Assembly: GCA_900548675.1 (NCBI GenBank)
Contig: URLJ01000024.1
Span: forward strand, 1 to 25,806
Direction: 5' to 3'
From: an uncultured Mollicutes bacterium
Lineage (GTDB): Bacteria > Bacillota_I > Bacilli_A > ML615J-28 > CAG-313
Length of the DNA: 25,806 nt
Both the position numbers and the translations under genes were made by a program. Below the pieces are notes generated by a model. That model saw only the letters and a list, made by a program, of their open reading frames with translations, did not search any database and had not been told where the DNA came from. The stretch's first letter is position 1. Each line of letters opens with the position of its first letter. Shown here piece by piece: positions 6,788-15,857 of the stretch.

Positions 6788-7349
6788 ATTATGTTTCGCA
6801 CTAGTTTTTCTCTTCGCTCTAGTATATGGAGGGGTATTGAGAGTTAAAGCTCAAAGTGATATGGAAGGAATTGAAGACTTTAAAGTTGAAGTTGTTCCTA
6901 ATCTTCTAGGAAAGACGACTAATGTTACTATCAGTTGGACAACATTAGAAGAATTAACTGAAGCAGCGTTTATTGTAAGATTTGACATTGATGGTCAAAA
7001 AACTGAAACCCCATTTGATTATGGTAAAAAGGATAATAGTAACTGTTTAATTAATGAGATTAATATTAAAAAAGACAATATCTATTACCATAAGGTTTCA
7101 TTTAATATTTTAAGTGGTAAAGTTGGAACCGCAAGACTTGATTTTACTTACCAAATAAGTGGTAATAATTATAAATCATCACTATATATTGCATCGGGTA
7201 ACCCAAATATTGGTAATGGATCTTACAAAACATCCAATATCGTGCTCGCTAGTATTTTAATAGCTTTAGCATCGATTGGAGCTACATATTTAATTATTTT
7301 AGTTAGTGAAAAAAGTAGTAAAGAACAAAAGTTTGATGAATTAGAATAA
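6771..7349 (+). CDS. Exported, C-terminally membrane-anchored protein of unknown function
   Basis: This 192-residue protein is not recognised by family. It opens with a signal peptide (MKRICKLC, hydrophobic core to about residue 22, probable cleavage after KAQ near 27). A ~125-residue extracellular region rich in beta-type patterns follows (VTISWTTLEELTEAAFIVRF, LDFTYQISGNNY), perhaps an Ig-like or beta-sandwich fold. A C-terminal membrane helix (about 158-180) and a short charged tail end the protein. ATG 6771 is preferred to GTG 6765 because AGGAG (6757-6761) is better spaced from it. It may sense an external signal for the LytTR/DUF3021 pair or be a substrate of the radical SAM enzyme; both are guesses from context. 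Confidence 0.6.
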   Translation: MKRICKLCFALVFLFALVYGGVLRVKAQSDMEGIEDFKVEVVPNLLGKTTNVTISWTTLEELTEAAFIVRFDIDGQKTETPFDYGKKDNSNCLINEINIKKDNIYYHKVSFNILSGKVGTARLDFTYQISGNNYKSSLYIASGNPNIGNGSYKTSNIVLASILIALASIGATYLIILVSEKSSKEQKFDELE

Positions 7350-7359
7350 GGGAGGAAAT

Positions 7360-9369
7360 ATGCTTGTAGGAGCTTATCTTGAGGATTTTGGTCTTATTAA
7401 GGCTATTATTCCTTCACACCTGTCAATTAATTTTGATAATATATATTTATATAAAGAAAATCAAAAAATTCTAAAATTAAGAGTTAAAAACGATGAATAC
7501 TATGCGCTTGAACATCATTTGTATTTAGCCTATGAAGAAGAACTTGATTTACATACAGATTATAATGTTAATTTTGATGGTGAGTTAGAGCTATTTTTAA
7601 AACAAGGTAAAATAATTAGAAGTGAGAAATTTGACCAAACATTTACTTATGATGGTCCACTTGGCATCACATATCAAAAGAATAAAACTATTTTTAGAGT
7701 ATGGGCTCCTACGGCTAAAGTTATTAAAGTAGTATTATTTAAGTCAGCAGCCATCTATAAATCCCTAGAGTTATTGCCAAAGGATAAAGGTTTGTGGGAA
7801 ATAGAAGTAGAAGGAGATTTAAAAGGCATAGGATATCGTTATATAGTTAGAATTGATAAAGATGAAGTAGAAGCATTAGATCCATATGCGATAAGTTCCG
7901 CAATAAAGCATGGTGTGTACTTAAATTACGTTGTCGATAAAGATGAATTACTGCGTAATATCGAAGATGATATAAAACCTAAGTTTGAAATTAAAGAAGA
8001 AGTAATTTATGAACTTCATTTAAAAGACTATACTGACGAAATAAAAGAAGAAGCAAGTTGTTTTAAGGCCTTTACAGAAAATAGGTGTATTATAGATCAT
8101 TTGAAAAATATCGGTATTAACACAATCCAAGTCTTGCCTTTGAACGCCTTCAAAGGCATTGATGAAATTAACAAAGATGCTATGTATAATTGGGGATATA
8201 ATCCTCTTGAGTATAATACTGTGTCAGGCTGGTATGCAAGTGATGCAACGAACGAGCTTAATCCAATTTATGAACTTCAAAACATGGTAAAAAAACTTCA
8301 TTCTGAAGGAATAAAAATTAACTTAGATGTTGTGTATAATCATGTATATCTACCAAAACTTTTTGGATACCATAACTTAGTTCCAGGCTATTTCTTCAGA
8401 ACCGATGAAAGAGGCTTTCTAACTGATGGTTCGGGCTGCGGTAATGATTTCGCTACGGAAAGAAACATGGCTCGCCGTTTCATTCTCGATTCATTAAAGT
8501 ATTGGCAATTAATGTATCATATCGATGGTTTTAGATTCGACCTAATGGGCTTAATAGATCTTGAGACTATGGAAAAAATCCAAAAAGAGATACCTGATGC
8601 TCATTTGTATGGTGAAGGATGGATAATCTCTACGGGAATTCCTATGGAAAAATGTGCAAATATGTTAAATGCTATTAAAATTCCTTCCATCGGTTTTTTC
8701 AATGATATATTTAGAAATATTATGCGCGGAACTCCTTTTGATCATCAAAAAGGCTTCCTCGCTGGACGTGATGTATCAATAGATGATTTTGCGGCCATTA
8801 TGAAAGGGTCGCTTAATTACCATTTTGTTGATGATATTCAAGCTATTAATTATGTCGAGTGTCATGATAACAAAACACTTTATGATTATTTATGCCATTT
8901 TGTTAATCAAGCACAAATAATAGATTATATGGCTCTAGCTTTTGGAGTTACATTATTAGCAAAAGGAATACCTTTTATTCATGCAGGAGAAGAGATTCTC
9001 GGAACAAAGAATGATTTAGATAACACATATAATGATAATACAGGAATAAATACTTTTAAGTGGGCAAATATTTCAAAATATCCACAATTATTGATGGTTT
9101 TAAAAAGTCTATCTGATATAAGAAAAGAGTATATGCTTTTTAACAAGGAAATTATATACACAGACTTTAGTAAACAAAATAGTTATTACCACTTTAAAAT
9201 TAAAGGCAAAGCCAATTTAGAAGTTTTTGTAAAAAATAATTATGAACACAAGTCTATTAAGTTTTTAGGTGGTGCAATTATGATATATAATGGCATAGAA
9301 AAAGTTGAAATAAAGATTGATGAACTACTAATATTTAAGCCTGGTGTTTATATCGTAAAAACAAATTGA
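7360..9369 (+). CDS. pulA: Type I pullulanase (GH13), cytoplasmic
   Basis: This 669-residue glycoside hydrolase debranches alpha-1,6 linkages in glycogen- or pullulan-type glucans. An N-terminal beta region is followed by a CBM48-like domain (GITYQKNKTIFRVWAPTAKVIKVVLF, about 104-190). The catalytic barrel follows, with the type I pullulanase signature YNWGYNP (276-282), nucleophile D394 in GFRFDLMG, acid/base E419 in YGEGW, and H502-D503 in VECHDN. A short C-terminal beta domain ends it. There is no signal peptide, so it would act on intracellular glucan or imported maltodextrins. GGGAGG (7350-7355) precedes the ATG. It lies 10 bases after the anchored-protein gene and is probably cotranscribed. 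No other glycogen gene is in view. Confidence 0.92.
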   Translation: MLVGAYLEDFGLIKAIIPSHLSINFDNIYLYKENQKILKLRVKNDEYYALEHHLYLAYEEELDLHTDYNVNFDGELELFLKQGKIIRSEKFDQTFTYDGPLGITYQKNKTIFRVWAPTAKVIKVVLFKSAAIYKSLELLPKDKGLWEIEVEGDLKGIGYRYIVRIDKDEVEALDPYAISSAIKHGVYLNYVVDKDELLRNIEDDIKPKFEIKEEVIYELHLKDYTDEIKEEASCFKAFTENRCIIDHLKNIGINTIQVLPLNAFKGIDEINKDAMYNWGYNPLEYNTVSGWYASDATNELNPIYELQNMVKKLHSEGIKINLDVVYNHVYLPKLFGYHNLVPGYFFRTDERGFLTDGSGCGNDFATERNMARRFILDSLKYWQLMYHIDGFRFDLMGLIDLETMEKIQKEIPDAHLYGEGWIISTGIPMEKCANMLNAIKIPSIGFFNDIFRNIMRGTPFDHQKGFLAGRDVSIDDFAAIMKGSLNYHFVDDIQAINYVECHDNKTLYDYLCHFVNQAQIIDYMALAFGVTLLAKGIPFIHAGEEILGTKNDLDNTYNDNTGINTFKWANISKYPQLLMVLKSLSDIRKEYMLFNKEIIYTDFSKQNSYYHFKIKGKANLEVFVKNNYEHKSIKFLGGAIMIYNGIEKVEIKIDELLIFKPGVYIVKTN

Positions 9370-9375
9370 TAAATT

Positions 9376-9428
9376 AAAAAACCTATATGGAAAACTGATC
9401 ATACAGTTTATTATCCATATAGGTTTTT
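9376..9428. terminator. Bidirectional terminator between convergent operons
   Basis: A 15-bp perfect stem is formed by 9377-9391 and 9414-9428. An inner 6-bp stem, AAACTG / CAGTTT (9392-9397 with 9404-9409), extends it. The hairpin has T-runs on the plus strand (9424-9428) and, as the complement of 9376-9381, on the minus strand. It can end both the pullulanase operon and the minus-strand ABC operon. Confidence 0.9.
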
Positions 9429-9451
9429 ATTGTTATAATGATTAAAAAAGT

Positions 9452-11947
9452 TTACAACGAATCCCTTTCACTAATAACATCAATTATTTTTTGTGACATA
9501 ATTTTATATAATGGGATGAAAATTGCTACAAAAGTAATGACGATTAGGAAGATTATAAGGAAGATCGGTGAACGATATGTAAGCATATACATTGATAATT
9601 TAATGATTCCGAGGTCATCCGTTATATTTTGTCCAAATATTTTAAGTGCGAAACTACTTCCAATCAGTGACAAGCCCCATGCTATAATATTAACAACAAG
9701 TGTTTGAAAGATAAATACAAATGATACCTTCATACCATTAAGACCGATAGATCTAAAAATACCAATTTCCTTTCTAGAGTCTACTATTTCAATGGATATA
9801 ATTGTCCATAAAATCCCGATAGCGAAAATTGCAAACACGAATAAGCCAACTTTTGAAAGAATGCTGATGAATGGGTCGACAACATAAGAATCGATATCAT
9901 CGCGATATGCAAATACATTAAGAATGTATCCTTTCTTGTAAGCTGTTTTGAAAAGTCTATAGGCACTTTCAGGACTCTTAGGAAGTTCCGCAATGACATA
10001 TTCAGATTCATCATTTAAGAAGGAGAAGTATTCTTCAATTGTATCTTTATATAATTCAACATTTTCGCCATCTTTAAGTAAACCACATATTGTAAACTCT
10101 TTAGTATTTGTTATAGTACCATTACTTGAGAAATCAATTTTCACTTTTTTACCATTTAAGCTATTATTAAAATTCATTTCCAAAGTTCTTAAATCAGTAT
10201 CTTCTAAAGAGATATCTGGAAATAAACTTCTAGCGATATTGATTGGGAGGGCAATTTGGTTTTCTGATGTAGGGTGAGCCCCCATTGTGTAGTACACTTT
10301 TCGCCATCCTTCACCGATACTACCTTCGATTATTTGTTGAGTCTCGCTAGTTAATGTCATTCTCTTTATATTAGTAGAATTAACATCTTGCGAGATATTA
10401 GCATCCATATAGTATAACCCTAGATTTAAAGTATAGTTTGGAAGCATTCTTTGTTTATTAAAGTATTCTTCTGGCATATAAACTGCACTCATGGATTTCC
10501 AATCATTTGAAAAAGCAAAGTTTTGTTTTTCCGTCAAGTCTAATTCTTTATGAGAACTACTTAAGTTAGTCCATTTTTCATAATTAGTTTTAACAATTCC
10601 AACGATTTTATAGTTTCCATAATCTCTTAAGTTAAGGATTTTATTTAAATAATCTTGTGGAAGAGAAGCGTTGGGATAAATTTCATAGAAATTAAACATT
10701 TCTACTAAGTAGTCGGTAATCATTACTTCTTTTATGTCATTTACCATATCAACTTCACTCGAAGGACTATTAGGTGTTCTACCGGCAAGTAGTTCATATG
10801 TATTGGAACTATCATATTTAATGATATAGTTGATATCACCGGTGAAGAAATGATTTCCTAAATATTTGCGGGAACCTGTAACATCAATATTTACAATGGA
10901 ATATTGGTGTAAATTTAAATTTTTAATTTTACTTTTTATCGTATGATAAGAGTTTTTTGACAATGGAGAGCCAATATACTTATCATAAACCGATGTTTTA
11001 ATGAAATTATCAGGAAGTTGAATCTTTTCCATAATATCAGTGTATAAATAATCAGCTTCAACCGATGTATAAACATTTTCACGGATCTTATCACCATTAA
11101 GTTCAATTGTGAAGCTTAAAAAGACAAGACTAAGTGTCGTAATTAAGGCCATCGCTAAAAAGCGGAATTTTTTATGCCACATATTTTTAAGAGCTAACTT
11201 AATACTTATTTTTAGAGGAACATGAGCTTTTTTAAGTTTTAACTGTTCAGGTTCGTAATCCTGGACTTCATTAGTTTGAAGTGTATCTTCAACAACGGCA
11301 CCATCATCTATTTTAACGATACGATCACCATATTTGTATGCTGATTCTTCATCATGTGTAACGATGACAATTAGACGGTCCTGTGATAGTTTTTTAAATA
11401 GGTTAAAAATTGTCTCGCCTGTAACGCTATCAAGGTTACCAGTTGGTTCATCTGCGATAATTAATTTTGGATCTTTAATAAGGGCTCTAGCAATCGCGAT
11501 TCTCTGACGTTGTCCTCCAGATAATTCGTTAATGCGGCGTTTATCAAGGTTTTTTAAATCGACATCTTCAATTGTTTTCTTAACTTTTTCGTTAATAACT
11601 TTTTTAGGTGCATTTTGAATTTCAAGAGGAAGACTAATATTCTCATAAAGATTTAAATCCTTAAGAATATTATATTCTTGAAAGACGAATCCTAGATAAC
11701 TATTTAAATAATTATTGAGATCTTGTTTAGAAAAACTTGAAAAAGCTCTATTTTCTATGAATATTTCACCTTCATCAGCTTTATCAAGACCTCCTAAAAG
11801 GTTAAGCAATGTTGATTTTCCACATCCAGAAGGACCGAGAATAAAAATGAGTCCTTTCTTCGGAAAAACCAAATTTATATTTTTTAAAGCATGAATTTTT
11901 TCGGTGCCAGATTGATAGTATTTATTAATGTTTCTTAATTCAATCAT
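9452..11947 (-). CDS. MacB-type ABC transporter, ATPase fused to FtsX-like permease (copy 2)
   Basis: This 831-residue fusion has an N-terminal ATPase of the LolD/MacB type: Walker A GPSGCGKST 38-46, Q-loop Q90, LSGGQ 142-146, Walker B D166-E167 in ADEPTGNLD, H198. Next come one membrane helix (about 256-280), a ~420-residue external domain, and three C-terminal membrane helices (about 700-820) with the FtsX-type ending. Such proteins act as dimers that drive mechanical movement of an external domain, used in peptide or lipoprotein handling and antibiotic export. All catalytic residues are present. TAGGAGGT precedes the ATG. Only 8 bases separate it from its paralogue upstream, and both begin with MIELRNINKYY, showing a tandem duplication. 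Substrate unknown. Confidence 0.88.
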   Translation of the reverse strand: MIELRNINKYYQSGTEKIHALKNINLVFPKKGLIFILGPSGCGKSTLLNLLGGLDKADEGEIFIENRAFSSFSKQDLNNYLNSYLGFVFQEYNILKDLNLYENISLPLEIQNAPKKVINEKVKKTIEDVDLKNLDKRRINELSGGQRQRIAIARALIKDPKLIIADEPTGNLDSVTGETIFNLFKKLSQDRLIVIVTHDEESAYKYGDRIVKIDDGAVVEDTLQTNEVQDYEPEQLKLKKAHVPLKISIKLALKNMWHKKFRFLAMALITTLSLVFLSFTIELNGDKIRENVYTSVEADYLYTDIMEKIQLPDNFIKTSVYDKYIGSPLSKNSYHTIKSKIKNLNLHQYSIVNIDVTGSRKYLGNHFFTGDINYIIKYDSSNTYELLAGRTPNSPSSEVDMVNDIKEVMITDYLVEMFNFYEIYPNASLPQDYLNKILNLRDYGNYKIVGIVKTNYEKWTNLSSSHKELDLTEKQNFAFSNDWKSMSAVYMPEEYFNKQRMLPNYTLNLGLYYMDANISQDVNSTNIKRMTLTSETQQIIEGSIGEGWRKVYYTMGAHPTSENQIALPINIARSLFPDISLEDTDLRTLEMNFNNSLNGKKVKIDFSSNGTITNTKEFTICGLLKDGENVELYKDTIEEYFSFLNDESEYVIAELPKSPESAYRLFKTAYKKGYILNVFAYRDDIDSYVVDPFISILSKVGLFVFAIFAIGILWTIISIEIVDSRKEIGIFRSIGLNGMKVSFVFIFQTLVVNIIAWGLSLIGSSFALKIFGQNITDDLGIIKLSMYMLTYRSPIFLIIFLIVITFVAIFIPLYKIMSQKIIDVISERDSL

Positions 11948-11955
11948 AAGACCTC

Positions 11956-14493
11956 CTAAATACTCTTGATAACGTCGACCGGACGTTTCCGATTTAGGTT
12001 AAGAAGAGGAAATATTACCGATAAGGTAGGGAAAAAAGTAGCGATACCAAGAACTATTAAAGTGCCTAAGAAGGATACGTTAATAATTCTTAAATTAACC
12101 ATCGTCATAGCAGTAAATTTTGCATCTAACACTTTTAAGAAGATAAATGATCCGATACTAGCTATAATAAATGAAGTTAATCCCATAATAATTACTTGGA
12201 AGAAGTAGATCAATGAAATTTTGAATCCACTCATACCAAGTGACATATAGATACCTATATCCCTAGTACTATTTTTAATATTAACAATAATGAAATTAAA
12301 TATTAAAAGTATACTAAATAAACCAAACACGAAGAAGACACCAATAAATAACCATAAATTGTTATTGATAAAATCTTCAACTAAAACAACCTTATTAAAG
12401 GTAATATTTTTAATATTAATGTCGTTTTTAATTAGATTACGGTAGAAAAGGGAATTAGCTTTGATAGAACTATTAGTTCCATCTAAATTATTGACGATTA
12501 AAGTCAAATAACCTCCATCATTGCCGTAACTATAGTTACAATATTTATAGAAAAGGTCCGATTCAGCTTTTCTTGGTGTATAAATAATTGGTTCTTCATT
12601 TTCGATAATAGTAGTAATTTTACCTGAGAGAGCATTAGGTATTCTAGAAACACCTGTTAACATTGGAATGGCATTGTATGTTTGATATTTTTTATTGCCG
12701 GCAGCATCAAGGTATTCTATTTGATAGTTAACAATATCATATAATTCATTTACATCGCCTGTTAGGCCAATTACCTTGTGAAGAAATCCTGATGAAACAG
12801 CTATTTCAATTTGTTTACCATCTTCAGGTTTTAATGGTTCAGCGCCTGCATCACTTTGAACATCACTAGCTTTTACACTATCAAAAGATGTTATTTTGAT
12901 ATTTTCATAAACGCCAGTTTTTTTGAGGAAAGAGTAAATGAAATTGTCATAAATATATTCAACATTATCATAGTATTCTTCAGCGCCATCGAGTGGTTTA
13001 CCAGCTTGATATGCTTTTTTGTAATAATATTCATCTAAAAACATTGAATTATAATATAATAAGTTGTCTTTAAAAGCTGCTTTATAGTTGGCATCACTTT
13101 CAAAATTATCAACAAAGTCTTTATAATCAGTTCTGAGAATATTGACAATTATGAATTCACGAATAAATCCATCAGCTTTGATACTTTTACCAAGTAAATC
13201 ATCCCAGGATAAGTCAGTTTTTCCAAAATAGTTTTGCCATATGAGGTTATCCGCAACATAATCAGTGATGATAGTTGGAATATATTTATCTTTATCATAT
13301 GATCTAATTTCTTTTGAACGCTCTTTATAGAGGTTGATGTCATTAACTTCATCATCATATAAATGAATTCTTTGGATGTAGTTTGTATGAATATCATCTT
13401 CGACAGTTGCGTTTTGATCAATTTTTATCTTGTAATCCATCCCTCTAATATAATCAATTTGAGGGTAGTTTTGTTTATACTTAGCAATTTGTCTATCTAT
13501 TTCAAATTTATAGAAGCCTGTAGAAGAAGTAACACCACTATTTAGGTATTTTTTTTGAATGTTTAAAATATTATTGTTATATTTATTTTGAAATTCTGCG
13601 TAAACTTTTGTTGTGTCTGATAGAAATAAATTCGCGACTACCCCCGCAAACAATAATGAAACAGCGAAGAGGAGAATGATAAAAATAAAGCGGACTTTAT
13701 TTTTTAGCATACTCTTTAAAGCAAGTGAGATACTCGTTTTTATAGGAGCTTTGACGGGCTCTAGGCTATATGTTTGGTTTGATTCATCAGTGATATTATT
13801 TTCATCAGATATTATTTTTCCATCTTTTAAACTAATAATTCTGTCAGCGTACTCATGAGCTAAAAGGTCGTTATGAGTAACAATAATTACAAGATGGTCA
13901 TGTGATAATTCTTTTAATAAATCCATAACCATTTTACTATTTTTACTATCGAGGTTACCAGTAGGTTCATCGGCTATGATAACTCTTGGTTCTTTTACAA
14001 GAGCTCTCGCGATAGCGACACGTTGTCGTTGCCCACCTGATATTTGATTCATCATGCGGTCTTCAAGTCCAGTTAATCCTACTCGTTCGATTACGTTTTT
14101 AATTAAATCTTTTTGATCTTTAGTTGGAACATGTTTTAAATCGAGACTTAAGGCGATATTTTCATAGACATTTAGGCCTTTTAAAACATTGAATTCTTGA
14201 AACACAAAACCAATATAAGTGTTTCTATAAGTGTTATAATCTTTTGAAGAGTAATTCTTGGTGTTTACTTCATCAATAATTAATTCGCCACTATCGTATT
14301 TGTCAATACCACCTATTATATTAAGGAGTGTACTTTTACCACTTCCACTTTTACCAAGGATAAAATTCATTCCTTTATTACCAAATTTTAGGTTAATATC
14401 TTTTAAGGCGTGGTAGGTTAAATCATCAGATTTACTACTTCTTAATGAACGACCCATACGATAATATTTATTTATGTTGCGTAGTTCAATCAT
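11956..14493 (-). CDS. MacB-type ABC transporter, ATPase fused to FtsX-like permease (copy 1)
   Basis: This 845-residue paralogue of the downstream gene has the same layout: Walker A GKSGSGKST (47-55), ISGGQ signature, ADEPTGNLD Walker B, an H-loop THN, one membrane helix (about 268-292), a large external domain, and three C-terminal helices ending in the FtsX-like RPVDVIKSI. The external domain differs strongly from that of its neighbour, so the two may form a heterodimer with a divided outer face. A short insertion (about 14-27, RSLRSSKSDDLTY) sits before the Walker A strand. GGAGG precedes the ATG. It lies 11 bases after a WG-repeat lipoprotein, its likely external partner. Bacteriocin or antimicrobial-peptide defence is possible but unproved. 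Confidence 0.88.
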   Translation of the reverse strand: MIELRNINKYYRMGRSLRSSKSDDLTYHALKDINLKFGNKGMNFILGKSGSGKSTLLNIIGGIDKYDSGELIIDEVNTKNYSSKDYNTYRNTYIGFVFQEFNVLKGLNVYENIALSLDLKHVPTKDQKDLIKNVIERVGLTGLEDRMMNQISGGQRQRVAIARALVKEPRVIIADEPTGNLDSKNSKMVMDLLKELSHDHLVIIVTHNDLLAHEYADRIISLKDGKIISDENNITDESNQTYSLEPVKAPIKTSISLALKSMLKNKVRFIFIILLFAVSLLFAGVVANLFLSDTTKVYAEFQNKYNNNILNIQKKYLNSGVTSSTGFYKFEIDRQIAKYKQNYPQIDYIRGMDYKIKIDQNATVEDDIHTNYIQRIHLYDDEVNDINLYKERSKEIRSYDKDKYIPTIITDYVADNLIWQNYFGKTDLSWDDLLGKSIKADGFIREFIIVNILRTDYKDFVDNFESDANYKAAFKDNLLYYNSMFLDEYYYKKAYQAGKPLDGAEEYYDNVEYIYDNFIYSFLKKTGVYENIKITSFDSVKASDVQSDAGAEPLKPEDGKQIEIAVSSGFLHKVIGLTGDVNELYDIVNYQIEYLDAAGNKKYQTYNAIPMLTGVSRIPNALSGKITTIIENEEPIIYTPRKAESDLFYKYCNYSYGNDGGYLTLIVNNLDGTNSSIKANSLFYRNLIKNDINIKNITFNKVVLVEDFINNNLWLFIGVFFVFGLFSILLIFNFIIVNIKNSTRDIGIYMSLGMSGFKISLIYFFQVIIMGLTSFIIASIGSFIFLKVLDAKFTAMTMVNLRIINVSFLGTLIVLGIATFFPTLSVIFPLLNLNRKRPVDVIKSI

Positions 14494-14504
14494 AATTTTC
14501 CTCC

Positions 14505-15782
14505 TTAATATATAATCTTATCGTATTTCACAGATAATACTAAAGAACCAGAGGAATTAATAAGTCCATAATAGCCACTAGAAATTCTAATTTTTGCGAG
14601 ACTAACATCTTCGCTATAGTATTCTGAAAAACGAAAATTGGTCATTTCTGTAGGAGGGGTATTTGATAAATCAGGATTATTTGATAAGTCTGTATCTTCT
14701 AGTACATCAATTCGGTAAATATCAGTATCTTCATTATATGTGGCAGTATACATTTTCCATGCACCTGCTCCCATTGCGCGGTAGCGACAACGAAATGTAC
14801 CACCGACAAGCATTCCTGGAAAGTATAAATCGCCGATCATTCCACCACTATTAATGCGTTCACTGGCAATTTTACCATTAGAATTTAAAAAATAGTATTG
14901 TATATATGGTTTTAGAGGAGCACTGGTAGATTCTTTAATCATTTGGTAAAAACCTACTAACGCAACGCCATCAGGAGAAAAATTTTGAGCATATTCAAGA
15001 ATGTAACTTTTTTCATTTAAAATTATCTTATTATCATCAAGTAGAAGACTTCCATCTTCTTTTAGATAATTGAATAAATAATTGTCAACACCAGGTGTCG
15101 TTTCTTTTGCAGGTGACATATTTAAGTATCCTACTCTTGCAAGTCCCATATTGAAGTTATCAACAAAGTCAAAAGGAAATTCACCATTTGGGGTCTCTAA
15201 AAGAGTGCCATCACTTCTTAGGTAACCATATTTCATCTGATTATTTTCAAAAACTCCTACGCAAGCATAGCCATTTTGAAAAGGTGTTGCATAATCAAAG
15301 GTAAGATCTAATAATTCAAAATTACTATTTAAAAAGGTAACTTTATTATCTATTTCAACCAAAAGATAATTATCAGAGAAATAGCTGCTAGAGCTTGTTC
15401 CATCTTTAAATTTGTAGATGACTTTACCAGCCGCATTGATGATTTGTTGTCCTTTTGCCGTTGTAACAACCGCTTTTTCTTCCCTCATAACAGAAGCCCA
15501 TAAGTATTTAGGTTTTATCACTTCTTGGCCATTCTTTTTAATAAAGCCGTAAAGGAGTTTTCCATTTTTGTTTTTGCCAACTGTTATATAGTCATTAAAA
15601 TCGTTTACAATATAATCGTATTTTGCCAAAGAGTATTTATCTTCGACCTCATTGATTAGATACGGAGTTCCGTTTTCATACACAATTGCATAAGAATCAT
15701 TAAGTAGTGTTTGTTTACCACATCCTGTTATCATCATTGTTAATAAAAAGGTTATTAAGAAAAAAGAAATTTTTTTATACAT
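14505..15782 (-). CDS. WG-repeat lipoprotein
   Basis: This 425-residue exported protein has a lipoprotein signal peptide: MYKKIS, a hydrophobic core, and lipobox ITGC with the lipidated Cys at 21. The body contains degenerate WG (KWG) beta repeats: YGFIKKNGQEVIKPKY, MKYGYLRSDGTLLE, YFLNSNGKIAS and, at the C-terminus, YYGLINSSGSLVLSVKYDKI. WG repeats usually serve as protein-binding surfaces. ATG 15782 is chosen because the signal peptide starts there and GTGAGG stands just upstream; a longer reading from 15872 would bury the signal peptide. It is the first gene of an operon with two MacB-type transporters, so it probably acts as their outside partner or binding subunit. Precise function unknown. 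Confidence 0.82.
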   Translation of the reverse strand: MYKKISFFLITFLLTMMITGCGKQTLLNDSYAIVYENGTPYLINEVEDKYSLAKYDYIVNDFNDYITVGKNKNGKLLYGFIKKNGQEVIKPKYLWASVMREEKAVVTTAKGQQIINAAGKVIYKFKDGTSSSSYFSDNYLLVEIDNKVTFLNSNFELLDLTFDYATPFQNGYACVGVFENNQMKYGYLRSDGTLLETPNGEFPFDFVDNFNMGLARVGYLNMSPAKETTPGVDNYLFNYLKEDGSLLLDDNKIILNEKSYILEYAQNFSPDGVALVGFYQMIKESTSAPLKPYIQYYFLNSNGKIASERINSGGMIGDLYFPGMLVGGTFRCRYRAMGAGAWKMYTATYNEDTDIYRIDVLEDTDLSNNPDLSNTPPTEMTNFRFSEYYSEDVSLAKIRISSGYYGLINSSGSLVLSVKYDKIIY

Positions 15783-15804
15783 AAAATGCCTCACTTTATC
15801 ATAT

Positions 15805-15833
15805 ATTATACCAAAAATAAAAGGTAAATGCAA
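15805..15833 (-). promoter_or_regulatory. Promoter of the WG-lipoprotein/ABC operon
   Basis: On the minus strand TTGCAT (15828-15833) is followed by a 17-base spacer and a perfect TATAAT (15805-15810). The -35 lies close to or inside the start of the divergent uridylyltransferase gene, so the two transcripts may interfere. Confidence 0.65.
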
Positions 15834-15857
15834 CCAAAAGGAAAGAAGTGTGGTTTT

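Noticed and set aside
9438..9707. Plus-strand open frame of 89 codons antisense to the ABC gene
   Set aside because: It lies wholly opposite the C-terminal membrane helices of a well-supported gene and has no ribosome binding site or recognisable protein pattern.
9452..14493. Degenerate ATPase site in one of the paired transporters
   Set aside because: Both have intact Walker A, signature, Walker B Glu and switch His.
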